42,976 bases of DNA, taken from Butyrivibrio sp. Its GTDB lineage: Bacteria > Bacillota > Clostridia > Lachnospirales > Lachnospiraceae. Numbering within the stretch: the first letter of the stretch is position 1; each line of letters begins with the position of its first letter. The DNA lies in the NCBI GenBank assembly GCA_017413105.1, contig JAFPVA010000298.1, positions 1 through 42,976 on the forward strand, read 5' to 3'. This document shows positions 22,938 to 31,141 of this stretch, in pieces. The notes beneath the pieces are model-generated. The model had not been told where the DNA came from. It saw only the letters and a list, made by a program, of their open reading frames with translations, and did no database searches. The position numbers and the translations under genes were made by a program.

Positions 22938-24380
22938 ATGTATAAACAACTAATTATCCAAAAGAAATCCAGATATCGTGCGGCTTTGGCTGTTCTTATT
23001 TTTCTTTTATGTTTTAGCCTTGGCACAATTTCTTCTTCTGCAGATACAATTGACTACAATGAAGAAGCGGCTAAGAGAAAAGAGCTGCCAATCCAGAGTA
23101 ATTCTACGCCCAGCTGGCCCAGTGGCCCTGCCATCGGTGCAGAGGCAGCTATTTTGATGGAAGCTGAAACGGGAACAATTCTCTATGCCAAAAATATTAA
23201 TGAAGAACTTTATCCCGCCAGCACCACCAAGATTATGACCTGCCTTCTTGCTGCGGAAAATGCTAGCCTGAATGACACTATTACCTTTTCCCATGACGCA
23301 GTATTCAGTGTTCCAAGCGACGGCTCCTCAATCGGTATGGACGTTGGCGAGTCCATAACCCTTGAGCAGGCTCTTTACGGGATCATGGTCGGCAGTGCCA
23401 ATGAGGTTGCCAACGCTGTCGGGGAACATGTAAGCGGAAGTATCGAAGCCTTTGTTGATCTTATGAACGAGAGGGCCAAAGAGCTTGGATGCCTCAACAC
23501 ACACTTTAACAATACCAACGGCCTTCAGGATGAGAACCATTACACCAGTGCCTATGACCTTGCGCTTATTGCCTGCAAGTTTTTTGATAATGACCTACTA
23601 TGCCGCATCGGGAATACCCCGAGATACCACTTTTCTCCAACTGCTACTCAGCCCGATGACTTTTACCTTAATAACAAGCACAAGCTGATAACCGGAGAAG
23701 TAAAATATAGCGGAATAGTCGGCGGCAAGACCGGATATACCTCTCTTGCCCGGGAAACCCTTGTTACCTGCGCAGAAAAAAACGGCATGCGGCTTATCTG
23801 CGTTATATTAAAAGAAGAATCACCGGCTCAGTTTTCCGATACCGTTACACTTTTTGATTATGGTTTTAACAACTTCAGGGTTGTTGATCCTGCGGAGGAA
23901 GATTCCAGATATATGCCAAGCGATAATATCTTTTTCGAGTCAGAAAATGATGTCTTTGGCAAATCCGGTACAATCTTAAATCTCCACGAGGGTTCCTCCA
24001 TAGTCCTTCCTAAAACCTCGAAGGTCTCAGATACTGACTATGCTATATCCTATGACCTTTCGGAAAAAGAGAAGGCGGAGACCCCAACTGCTATAGCCAG
24101 AGTAAATTACACCTTTAACGGAGTACCAATAGGCAGTTCCCTTATCTGCTATGCACCTTCCTCTAAGCAACAGACCTCCGAAAACACAGCAGCCAAATCT
24201 CTTTTCATTAATGTAAAGATTGTGATCGCCGCCTTAGGCATTTTGGTCATTCTCATTTCAATAATCGGCTCCATTTCCTCTCATGCAACCGTCGGCCGCA
24301 GATACGGAAGCAAAAATGATCGTATCAGATACAATCGCCGTAAAAAAGAGTATAAGAGAGCCAAGCGTCATTTTAAATAA
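22938..24380 (+). CDS. dacF: D-alanyl-D-alanine carboxypeptidase, DacF/PBP5 type (peptidase S11)
   Basis: This 480-residue penicillin-binding protein trims the terminal D-Ala from peptidoglycan side chains. A signal peptide (about 14-34) is followed by the S11 domain with the catalytic motifs STTK (95-98), SAN (in VGSANEV) and KTG (in GGKTGYTSLARET). A C-terminal beta domain follows, then a membrane helix (about 428-450) and a basic tail ending KRAKRHFK. The true transmembrane end differs from the amphipathic anchor of E. coli PBP5. A GTG at 22920 would lengthen it by six residues, but that codon falls in the promoter. No ribosome binding site precedes the ATG, and a leaderless message is likely. 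Confidence 0.92.
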   Translation: MYKQLIIQKKSRYRAALAVLIFLLCFSLGTISSSADTIDYNEEAAKRKELPIQSNSTPSWPSGPAIGAEAAILMEAETGTILYAKNINEELYPASTTKIMTCLLAAENASLNDTITFSHDAVFSVPSDGSSIGMDVGESITLEQALYGIMVGSANEVANAVGEHVSGSIEAFVDLMNERAKELGCLNTHFNNTNGLQDENHYTSAYDLALIACKFFDNDLLCRIGNTPRYHFSPTATQPDDFYLNNKHKLITGEVKYSGIVGGKTGYTSLARETLVTCAEKNGMRLICVILKEESPAQFSDTVTLFDYGFNNFRVVDPAEEDSRYMPSDNIFFESENDVFGKSGTILNLHEGSSIVLPKTSKVSDTDYAISYDLSEKEKAETPTAIARVNYTFNGVPIGSSLICYAPSSKQQTSENTAAKSLFINVKIVIAALGILVILISIIGSISSHATVGRRYGSKNDRIRYNRRKKEYKRAKRHFK

Positions 24381-24386
24381 GAATAA

Positions 24387-24428
24387 AGGCAGAGCCCTTA
24401 CTCTTTATCGGGGTTCTGCCTCTTTTTT
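24387..24428. terminator. Convergent terminator of dacF and the exonuclease gene
   Basis: AGGCAGAGCCC pairs with GGGGTTCTGCCT with one mismatch and is followed by CTTTTTT on the plus strand and TTTATT on the minus strand. It overlaps the last 10 codons of the exonuclease gene, whose stop lies in the left half of the hairpin. Confidence 0.85.
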
Positions 24429-25342
24429 ATCTTATGTTGTTTTATTTTCATTGCTTCCATTTCTTCAGGAGAAATGAACTTGCAGGTCTTTACCGCGAAA
24501 AGCCTGCCGTTTTCCGCCTTCTTGATCCTGACCTTGGCCTTCATATAGCCATGCACTTCACAATAAGCCACGGCATAATAATGTTTGGAATTTGGCGAGA
24601 ACCACTTTATCTTGCGCCGCAGATTATGGTGGCAAAGATAGCACTTGGTGCTCATGATCTCCATGTTCTCCAGGATATCCTCTTTCGTATCAAATTCCCT
24701 GGAGATGTACTTCTCATAATTATCAAAAGTAATGCGGATTTCCTGCTTTTTTGTCTTGGGCGTCACATAGGTGTCAAATGAAACCCTCTTTAAGATCCTG
24801 TCTCCAAAGATCCTGAAAATCTTGGCTGTGTACTCTGCGTCAGCCAGGGCTCTGTGGAAAGGAATATTCTTATCAAGGCACAGCTCATCGATTGCATTCT
24901 CTAAGGATTTACGGCTCTTTCCATCATCAAAGGCAATGCTGTATAGTTTCTGAACATCATAGAAAGCTATGGGTCTGTCTGACAAAAGCGGCAGTCCAAA
25001 GAAATCCAGGTTCCTCTGGAATTCAGTAAGATCCAACGGCCCCCAGGTGCAAAACTTCGGGTCATCTCCGCACCACTCAAGGAACTCCCTGGCTACGTTT
25101 TCAAAGCGGTTTCCATTCTCCAGATCTTCCATCGTAAGATGGATAAGCTTTCCGGTTATGCGATGCATGTGCTTGTGGACCTGGGGCTTTATCAGCCTTG
25201 AGAACTCACCGACCTTTTCCTTTTTACTATTTAGTTTTACTGCTCCGATCTCTACAATCTCGAAATTAAGGGTCTTCCCGTTCCTGCTTGCAGGGGCATC
25301 TCCCTGATTCCATTCGAGATCAAATACAATATAATCCGGCAT
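24398..25342 (-). CDS. DEDDh 3'-5' exonuclease with a C-terminal Cys-rich extension
   Basis: This 314-residue protein starts with an RNase T/DnaQ-like exonuclease fold: FDLEWNQ with Asp8 and Glu10, a middle TWGPLDLTEF, and the late HRALADAEYTAKIF containing the His and Asp of the DEDDh set. It resembles KapD-type exonucleases. From about residue 200 a further 115 residues carry a possible zinc site, C-x2-C (CYLC) and 23 residues later C-x2-H (CEVH), then a basic region. The substrate, DNA or RNA, is not known. It is divergent from gpx and convergent with dacF. Its ribosome binding site is a moderate AGGG about 10 bases before the ATG. Confidence 0.85.
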   Translation of the reverse strand: MPDYIVFDLEWNQGDAPASRNGKTLNFEIVEIGAVKLNSKKEKVGEFSRLIKPQVHKHMHRITGKLIHLTMEDLENGNRFENVAREFLEWCGDDPKFCTWGPLDLTEFQRNLDFFGLPLLSDRPIAFYDVQKLYSIAFDDGKSRKSLENAIDELCLDKNIPFHRALADAEYTAKIFRIFGDRILKRVSFDTYVTPKTKKQEIRITFDNYEKYISREFDTKEDILENMEIMSTKCYLCHHNLRRKIKWFSPNSKHYYAVAYCEVHGYMKAKVRIKKAENGRLFAVKTCKFISPEEMEAMKIKQHKIKKRQNPDKE

Positions 25343-25433
25343 CGAATGATATCCCTAAGTCAGAATTAAAAACTACTATAATATTATTTTATCATTACTG
25401 AAGATTGTTTAAAGAAAAAAATGAAATTAGGTC

Positions 25434-25462
25434 TTGACATTTTATATTGTGCACAATATAAT
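25434..25462 (+). promoter_or_regulatory. Consensus promoter with palindromic operator for gpx
   Basis: TTGACA (25434-25439), a 17-base spacer and TATAAT (25457-25462) are both perfect. An 18-bp perfect palindrome, TATATTGTGCACAATATA (25443-25460), fills the spacer and enters the -10 box, so a bound dimer would block RNA polymerase. The shape fits operators of MarR/OhrR-type peroxide sensors, but no regulator gene is near. Confidence 0.88.
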
Positions 25463-25525
25463 CATATTAAATCAAAACGAGATAGCAATCACTTACATAT
25501 AATTTTTCAAACAAGGAGGTCCACA

Positions 25526-26068
25526 ATGGGATTTTATGATTATTCAGTAAAAGATGCACAGGGCAACGAGGTTTCAATGAACGACTATGCAGGAAAAGTT
25601 GTTCTTGTTGTTAATACAGCTACAGGCTGCGGTTTCACACCTCACTACAAGGATATCGAGGCAATGTATGAAGAGTTCCATGATCAGGGCTTTGAGGTTC
25701 TTGATATCCCCTGCAATCAGTTCGCAGGCCAGACTCCCGGAACAGACGAAGAGATTCACGAGTTCTGCCAGCTTCACTACAACACAAAGTTCCCTCAGAT
25801 GACCAAGTCTGAAGTAAACGGAGCAAATGAGCTGCCTTTATATACATATCTCAAGAGTCAGAAGGGTTTTGAGGGCTTTGGAAAAGGTCCTGCTGCCCTT
25901 GCCATGAGTGTCATGCTCAAGAAGATTGACAAGAATTACAAGCATAATCCCGACATCAAGTGGAACTTCACAAAGTTTGTAGTGGACAGAAATGGTAATG
26001 TTGTAGCACGTTTCGAGCCCACAGAAGACATGAAGAAAGTTTCAGAGTGCGTAGCATCACTCATCTAA
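25526..26068 (+). CDS. Glutathione peroxidase family thiol peroxidase
   Basis: This 180-residue enzyme reduces hydroperoxides, in bacteria of this type usually with thioredoxin rather than glutathione. The peroxidatic residue is Cys35 in TATGCGFTPHY, with Gln65 in IPCNQFAGQ and Trp146 in KWNFTKF completing the catalytic set. It uses Cys, not selenocysteine. The ATG at 25526 has a perfect AAGGAGG upstream; a frame from 25421 exists but spans the promoter. It is monocistronic, with a terminator after it, and is likely repressed through the palindrome in its promoter. It would help an anaerobe cope with oxygen exposure. Confidence 0.96.
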   Translation: MGFYDYSVKDAQGNEVSMNDYAGKVVLVVNTATGCGFTPHYKDIEAMYEEFHDQGFEVLDIPCNQFAGQTPGTDEEIHEFCQLHYNTKFPQMTKSEVNGANELPLYTYLKSQKGFEGFGKGPAALAMSVMLKKIDKNYKHNPDIKWNFTKFVVDRNGNVVARFEPTEDMKKVSECVASLI

Positions 26069-26098
26069 TTTCAATTTGCGGGCCTGTGCATAATAACA

Positions 26099-26135
26099 GG
26101 AGCCGGGTTCTTCATACAAGAATCCGGCTCTTTGT
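26099..26135. terminator. Terminator between gpx and the NUDIX gene
   Basis: GAGCCGGGTTCTT pairs with AAGAATCCGGCTC (one mismatch) around a short loop, followed by TTTGTATT on the plus strand. It ends gpx and may also stop leftward transcripts of the NUDIX gene. Confidence 0.85.
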
Positions 26136-26142
26136 ATTATAT

Positions 26143-26700
26143 TTACTTTTTGATATCGTGAATCAAGTTCTCACGAAATGCGCAGCAGAGTGCGCATTTC
26201 TGTCTGAACAGTAACTTGATATCCTCTCCGTTCAGCACTGCTTCCTTAAGGTTATCCTCTTTATCATAGGCAAGTTTCAGGGAAAAGAACTTATCGCCCT
26301 CCTCTAAAAGCCTCAAAAAGATTTTATCTCCCTCCCAAAGGTTAAGGGATAAAACATCTTTTTTCTTTACCCACTCCAGCGTCCCCTCATCGCACTCCTT
26401 AGGTTCTCCCTCTGGTGCCCTGCAGGTAAAAAGAGACATGAGCTCATAGTCACCCTTTTCTGAAATAAAAGTAACTATCCCCCTGTAATTCAGGTCTTTT
26501 AAGGCAACCTTATAGCCTGTTTCCTCGAAGATCTCTCTTTTTATGCACTCTTCAGGGCTCTCTCCATCCTCAAAATGTCCACCAACTCCGATCCACTTGT
26601 CCTTGTTGATGTCATTTTTCTTGGAAATCCTGTGCATCATCAGGTACTTATCGTCCCTCTCGATATAACATAGGGTTGTCAGTTGCTCTGATCTGGCCAT
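26143..26700 (-). CDS. NUDIX hydrolase, MutT/8-oxo-dGTPase-like
   Basis: This 185-residue enzyme has a full NUDIX box at residues 41-63 (G-x5-E-x7-REIFEETGY), preceded by WIGVGGHFEDGE. The N-terminal LTTLCYIERDDKYLMMHR is typical of MutT-type enzymes that hydrolyse oxidised or other nucleoside diphosphate derivatives. The last 20 or so residues (LLFRQKCALCCAFRENLIH) are encoded by a dispersed repeat (26171-26215), so the C-terminus has probably been replaced or extended by it. It lies 16 bases behind the clostripain-like gene and is last in its transcription unit. Actual substrate is not inferable. Confidence 0.9.
   Translation of the reverse strand: MARSEQLTTLCYIERDDKYLMMHRISKKNDINKDKWIGVGGHFEDGESPEECIKREIFEETGYKVALKDLNYRGIVTFISEKGDYELMSLFTCRAPEGEPKECDEGTLEWVKKKDVLSLNLWEGDKIFLRLLEEGDKFFSLKLAYDKEDNLKEAVLNGEDIKLLFRQKCALCCAFRENLIHDIKK
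26171..26215 (-). repeat. Dispersed palindromic repeat, copy 1 (inside the NUDIX gene)
   Basis: On the minus strand it reads GTTACTGTTCAGACAG, then a perfect hairpin AAATGCGCA/TGCGCATTT with a CTCTGC loop, then CGTGA. A further ATCAAGTT/AACTTGAT pair flanks it. Copy 2 (29252-29295) shares 25 consecutive bases ending GTCTGAACAGTAAC. Confidence 0.85.
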
Positions 26701-26716
26701 AGTTTCCTTTCTGAAA

Positions 26717-29224
26717 TCAGTACTTAAGTGTCGGTGTCCAGAATTCTTTTCCGTAGATATCTGTAAATCTGTAGGTTACAAGTGTGTTTCCATCTCCAAC
26801 AGGCAGGTTCTCGATAACCAGGTCTGCCATTGAAGTCTTTACAGTTATCTGTTCACCAATATAGAAGTTCTGCTGGAACTTATGATCATAGCCGTAGTAG
26901 TCACAGACAAAGTCAATGGTGTCACCCTGCTGAAGCTCAGTAAGGTTCTTGGCAATAGTCTCTGTCTCACCGGCCACATAATCATAGCAGGCTCCGGCTA
27001 CATATCCATTCTCGTTCTCAGAGTCAAATACCAGGATAAGATTTGCTCTCTCGCCATTAATTTCACAGGGAACGCGACCTGTAATTGCATAGCAGTCATC
27101 AGTTACCTGGGCATCAATTACATAAAATGCCACATTTTCTTTATCGATGGCAAGCCAGGTCCTATCGTCCGGTGCAAGAAGATTACCCTCTTCATCAAAC
27201 TCATAGATGGTATCCATACCAAGATCAATATAACCCTCTCCGTCATCATAGAACATGTTCAGCTGTAGATCCTGAACAAGCTTCCACTGCTCCGGGGTAA
27301 GAGAAATACAGGTGTAATCCTCACTGTTTGTGGTCCATATAAGAGCTGAAGAATCAAACTGGTTAGCAGCGATATATTTTGCAGCTTTTTCAACATCAAG
27401 GCTTCTTCCAAGGAATCCTGTGTTTCCGGAAGTAAGTCCTGATACACTGCTAAAGTCACTGGATAAAAAGCTTGTGAGAAGCTGTGTTATAAGCTCTGCA
27501 GAGGCATTTCCGCTTGAAGCAGATGATGAACCTGCAAGCTCTCCAAAAAGTGAAGGCATAGCACTGCCGGTTCCGCCGGATGCTACCTGTCCTGCAACTC
27601 CCAAGGATGCAAAGCTCTGGATACACTTTGCATAATCCTCATCCATTCCTATATCTTCATAGGTATCCACCATGGAATCAACCTTGGAGGCCTTCTTATA
27701 TGGGAAATAGATGGAAAGGCCGTAGGCGTTTGTCATGTTGGTACTGGTCTTGTTGTACTTGATAGCACTCTTTAAGGCCTCCGCCAGCTCTTTTGACTCC
27801 TTGGTGCCCATTCTGTAAGCAAAATCCACAAGGTCGACCTGATCAATCTTAGAAGAAGCTGCAAACTCACGGGTCTGGCTGCGGGCATCTGAAACTGTCT
27901 GGAACTGGTCGCTGCTGATCATCTCAGTGGTATCCTTTGAGAAATCAGCAAGCTCAGCAGGAACAGTCTCTGAAAGTTCTGCCAGGTCTATAAGTGAAAG
28001 AGTGGTCTTCTGTCCGGGACAGGTCTGTGCACAGGCATAGGTGAAAGAATCTATGATATTCTTACCAATTTCTGTGGCTGCCATGGAAGTATCTTTTCCA
28101 AGGGCTGTAAGCCAGTCTGTATAGTACCAGCCCACACCTGGCTCTGTCTCTTCGGAAGCCACCAGGTAATCACTGTAGTTTGAAACTACCAGAGCATTCT
28201 CCACGGTAGCCATAAGGCAGGTATCAAAGCCCACAATATCAAAAGTAACTCCGCCGTCCTTTAAAGCCTTGTTTATTCCGGCAAGGGACATTGCTCCGGC
28301 TGTTGTGAACTTCTCATCATAGCCATAGCCGCCGGTAGATCCGCCGCCGTGATCCCAGAAAATAAGATGATATCTGTCAGCCGGGAAATTTGCAGCGCCC
28401 CACTTGATAAATGCAGAAAGAGTGTCCGGCTTGGTCATTGGAAGATTTCCAACGTTGTCGTTAAGGCTCACCAGTTTTCCGCCCTTGATCTGATATATCT
28501 GGTTTGTCTGGCTTGAAATGACATTATTCTGCCACTGTCTGGCACCACCGGTATAGACGATAAGATTTATCTTATCTCCGAGATCTGCTGCCAGCATCTC
28601 CTGAATATCCTTGGTTGCCATTGCGCTTCTTGACTCAAGGTCTGCGCCGCACATAAAAACAAGGATCGTATTAACATCCTGTCCATTCCCCTTTATTACT
28701 GTGCGCTTTGCACGGGCATTTGATGCGACACTGGTGTCAAGTTTGCCGGTATTTGGTGTATCACTCCAGCTGGCAGACGCCATGTTTCCGCCTGAATATG
28801 AGCCATAACCACCAAGAAGAGTACTTAAGGTGGAAAAACCACCGCCTCCTCCAAGTCCTGTTACGCTCTGACCGGATGTGCTTGTAGCTCCGGTTGAAGT
28901 CTGTGTCTGAGGCTGAGTCGTTGTGGTTGTATACTGAGAAGAAGTCGTATCCGATGATGAAAGACCTCCTCCAAGGAACGAAGTCAGTCCACCTCCGCCA
29001 CCAAGAACCAGAAAAAGAATAATAATGATCATAAACAGCGGGCTGCGTCCTCCGGATCTCTGAGGACCTCCGTCACCACCGCTTCCTCCGCTTGGGCCGC
29101 CGGTCTTTCCTGCATAACCGTCACTGCTGCCGACAGGGCCGCCGCCAAGGCCTTCGCCTCTCTTGTGGACGCCCGAGCCGCCCACTCCAACATTCTTTTT
29201 TCTTCCAACAGGTCTGTTTTCCAT
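26717..29224 (-). CDS. Membrane-anchored clostripain-family cysteine peptidase (C11)
   Basis: This 835-residue protein starts with about 60 Gly-rich, positively charged residues, then a membrane helix at about 64-76 and a Ser/Thr/Gly-rich linker to 165. The C11 domain begins with NTILVFMCGADLESRS and includes the likely catalytic His292 in FWDHGGGS and Cys336 in GFDTCLMA. The remaining 400 residues contain the rest of the peptidase and a beta-rich C-terminal part. It should face the outside, anchored by its N-terminal helix. Clostripain cleaves after Arg; substrate choice here is unknown. The third-codon ATG at 29224 has GGAGG six bases upstream, while the first ATG touches it. It follows the GH30 gene after a gap with repeat copy 2. 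Confidence 0.9.
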   Translation of the reverse strand: MENRPVGRKKNVGVGGSGVHKRGEGLGGGPVGSSDGYAGKTGGPSGGSGGDGGPQRSGGRSPLFMIIIILFLVLGGGGGLTSFLGGGLSSSDTTSSQYTTTTTQPQTQTSTGATSTSGQSVTGLGGGGGFSTLSTLLGGYGSYSGGNMASASWSDTPNTGKLDTSVASNARAKRTVIKGNGQDVNTILVFMCGADLESRSAMATKDIQEMLAADLGDKINLIVYTGGARQWQNNVISSQTNQIYQIKGGKLVSLNDNVGNLPMTKPDTLSAFIKWGAANFPADRYHLIFWDHGGGSTGGYGYDEKFTTAGAMSLAGINKALKDGGVTFDIVGFDTCLMATVENALVVSNYSDYLVASEETEPGVGWYYTDWLTALGKDTSMAATEIGKNIIDSFTYACAQTCPGQKTTLSLIDLAELSETVPAELADFSKDTTEMISSDQFQTVSDARSQTREFAASSKIDQVDLVDFAYRMGTKESKELAEALKSAIKYNKTSTNMTNAYGLSIYFPYKKASKVDSMVDTYEDIGMDEDYAKCIQSFASLGVAGQVASGGTGSAMPSLFGELAGSSSASSGNASAELITQLLTSFLSSDFSSVSGLTSGNTGFLGRSLDVEKAAKYIAANQFDSSALIWTTNSEDYTCISLTPEQWKLVQDLQLNMFYDDGEGYIDLGMDTIYEFDEEGNLLAPDDRTWLAIDKENVAFYVIDAQVTDDCYAITGRVPCEINGERANLILVFDSENENGYVAGACYDYVAGETETIAKNLTELQQGDTIDFVCDYYGYDHKFQQNFYIGEQITVKTSMADLVIENLPVGDGNTLVTYRFTDIYGKEFWTPTLKY

Positions 29225-29251
29225 ATACATCCTCCAGAAAATATCATGATA

Positions 29252-29295
29252 TCACGAAACCCGCAGCAAGTGCGCATTTCTGTCTGAACAGTAAC
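29252..29295 (-). repeat. Dispersed palindromic repeat, copy 2 (intergenic)
   Basis: Nearly identical to copy 1, with the shared 25-base end. The hairpin AAATGCGCA/TGCGGGTTT is partly degraded. It lies in the gap between the GH30 gene and the protease gene; a small palindrome ATATCATGATAT follows. Confidence 0.85.
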
Positions 29296-29312
29296 GAATA
29301 TAATTCAAGATG

Positions 29313-31130
29313 TCATTTGATAATATATGTTGTAAGGGAACTACCCTTTACAAGCGCAGTAAATGTCTTGCCCGAAGCTTCGATATTATCGCTGTCTGAT
29401 ACATCAGCCCAGTTTTCTCCTGTTTCAACATCTCCGCTGGTCCTGACTGCAGTTATGCTCTCCATGGCTGTATCAAAACCTGACAGGTCAAATTCCCACT
29501 TCTGGTCATCAGTATTTGAATTAAGAACTACAATAACAACGCTCTTATCCTCAGGATTGTAGGCAGCTACAGTAACGTCGCTTGATTCCACAAGGCAGTA
29601 GCCGGGTCTTATATATTTTGAAAACTGTCCGTAGGCATAATATTTTTTGCTAAGAAGGATTTCTTCTTTATCATGGTCTGCAATGGCGATTCCCCAGAAA
29701 GGATCCCCATCCTTGATGATACGGTCAGCTTCTGCCCTTGAGCAGGTGTCGTACTTATTCTTGCTGTCAACGTGAAGATCAACGGCATCCCACATGATCC
29801 AGGCCGTAGGCATGAGACCGTTTAAGTCCTTCATGATCTCTTCCGCAAAGCCAAGAGCTGCACTCATGGCACCGGTCTTCTTGCTCATGGTATAGGTTCC
29901 GTCAACCTCGCTCATCCACAGGTTAACTCCCGCATCCTCCGCTGTCATCTTGAGCATGTTGCGCATTGTTCCCTGGTAAGCGTGGGTGTCGATTCTTGAT
30001 ACTACCTCTTTTGCCTCAGGTGTAAGATGCTGGTAGGAAGTAATTGCAGAGTCAATGCTGGTCTCGTCTGTTCCGCAGATTATCACATCAAGTCCCTTGT
30101 TCTTAAGCTCTTTGTTCAGTTCCACAAGGATTCTTGACTGAACCTCGCCCTGAGTGAAATGACAGCCCTCCTGCTTTTCGCTGAAAGCACCCCAGTAGCT
30201 GGTTGCAGGCTCGTTCATGGGAGATGCACTCTGGAAAGTGATCACTCCCTCTTTTGCCCAGTGCTCGATTACATCAGCCATATAGCAGGCAAAGGCGGTA
30301 AATGAATCTTCCCTGAGGTTATCCTCGGAAGGCTCCTCATTTCCTGAACTGCAGCCGCTGACTGTCATGAAATATGGCGGTGAATTGGAAAATGCCTCTC
30401 CGATAAATTCATCTCCTGCAGCCTTTGCCGCAGCAATAAGAACATTCATCTGGTTCTTATCCGCATCCCAGTCGTAATTCCAGGCAAAGCCACACTCAAA
30501 ATCTGCCCTTACGAAATTCTCCTCATAGTAGGACCTGGAATTCTGTGAAAGATCTATCTTGGTCACATCTTTAGCATAACCCGGAACTATGGAGTCAGAT
30601 CTTCTTATGTGATCCTGATGCAAAAAAGGACTTGGATTCTCGATGGAACTAATATCCTCCTCAGTCACATTGTCACCGCCGCCGATATTGTACCTTCCAA
30701 TGTTCATACCGATTCCGGTGTCCGGATTAAAGAAAGCTTCAGCAGTCTGAGCTGTCAGCTTCTCTGAATAGCCACACCTGTTTGCCCACCAGCAAAGAGA
30801 TGTACCCCAGCCCTGAAACTCGCCGTAACCATCGCCATTGGTATCATTAAATTTCATGATGTTATCCTGATTTAGCTTTACTGTTCTGCTTATTTCCAAA
30901 TCCAAAGTCCCTTCTGTCGTATCCTGTGCTGATCCATCAGCTGATTCCGCCACGTTTTCCAATCCCGACTCGCCGCTTTCCTCAGCATTTTCACCTGCTT
31001 CGCTTAATGCTGCAGTATTATCTGCATTTCCCTTCGCGCTATCATTTCCACAGCCCGTCACACAAGCCGACGCCAAAACGCCTGCCATTAAAATGCCAAG
31101 CGTTTTTCTTGCAAATACTCTGTTATACAT
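29313..31130 (-). CDS. GH30-family glycoside hydrolase, surface lipoprotein
   Basis: This 605-residue protein has a lipoprotein signal: a hydrophobic stretch and lipobox VTGC with Cys27, then an acidic, low-complexity linker to about residue 80. The rest is a GH30 fold: GWGTSLCWW, GMNIGRYNIGGGD, SNSPPYFMTVSGC, acid/base Glu307 in SPMNEPATSYW, nucleophile Glu408 in LWMSEVDGT, and a C-terminal beta domain. It fits the endo-beta-1,6-galactanase branch (COG5520), although xylanase or glucosidase activity in other GH30 branches cannot be excluded. It would act outside the cell on plant arabinogalactan-like glycans. It lies 11 bases after the aldo/keto reductase gene. Confidence 0.88.
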   Translation of the reverse strand: MYNRVFARKTLGILMAGVLASACVTGCGNDSAKGNADNTAALSEAGENAEESGESGLENVAESADGSAQDTTEGTLDLEISRTVKLNQDNIMKFNDTNGDGYGEFQGWGTSLCWWANRCGYSEKLTAQTAEAFFNPDTGIGMNIGRYNIGGGDNVTEEDISSIENPSPFLHQDHIRRSDSIVPGYAKDVTKIDLSQNSRSYYEENFVRADFECGFAWNYDWDADKNQMNVLIAAAKAAGDEFIGEAFSNSPPYFMTVSGCSSGNEEPSEDNLREDSFTAFACYMADVIEHWAKEGVITFQSASPMNEPATSYWGAFSEKQEGCHFTQGEVQSRILVELNKELKNKGLDVIICGTDETSIDSAITSYQHLTPEAKEVVSRIDTHAYQGTMRNMLKMTAEDAGVNLWMSEVDGTYTMSKKTGAMSAALGFAEEIMKDLNGLMPTAWIMWDAVDLHVDSKNKYDTCSRAEADRIIKDGDPFWGIAIADHDKEEILLSKKYYAYGQFSKYIRPGYCLVESSDVTVAAYNPEDKSVVIVVLNSNTDDQKWEFDLSGFDTAMESITAVRTSGDVETGENWADVSDSDNIEASGKTFTALVKGSSLTTYIIK

Positions 31131-31141
31131 ATTACCTTACC

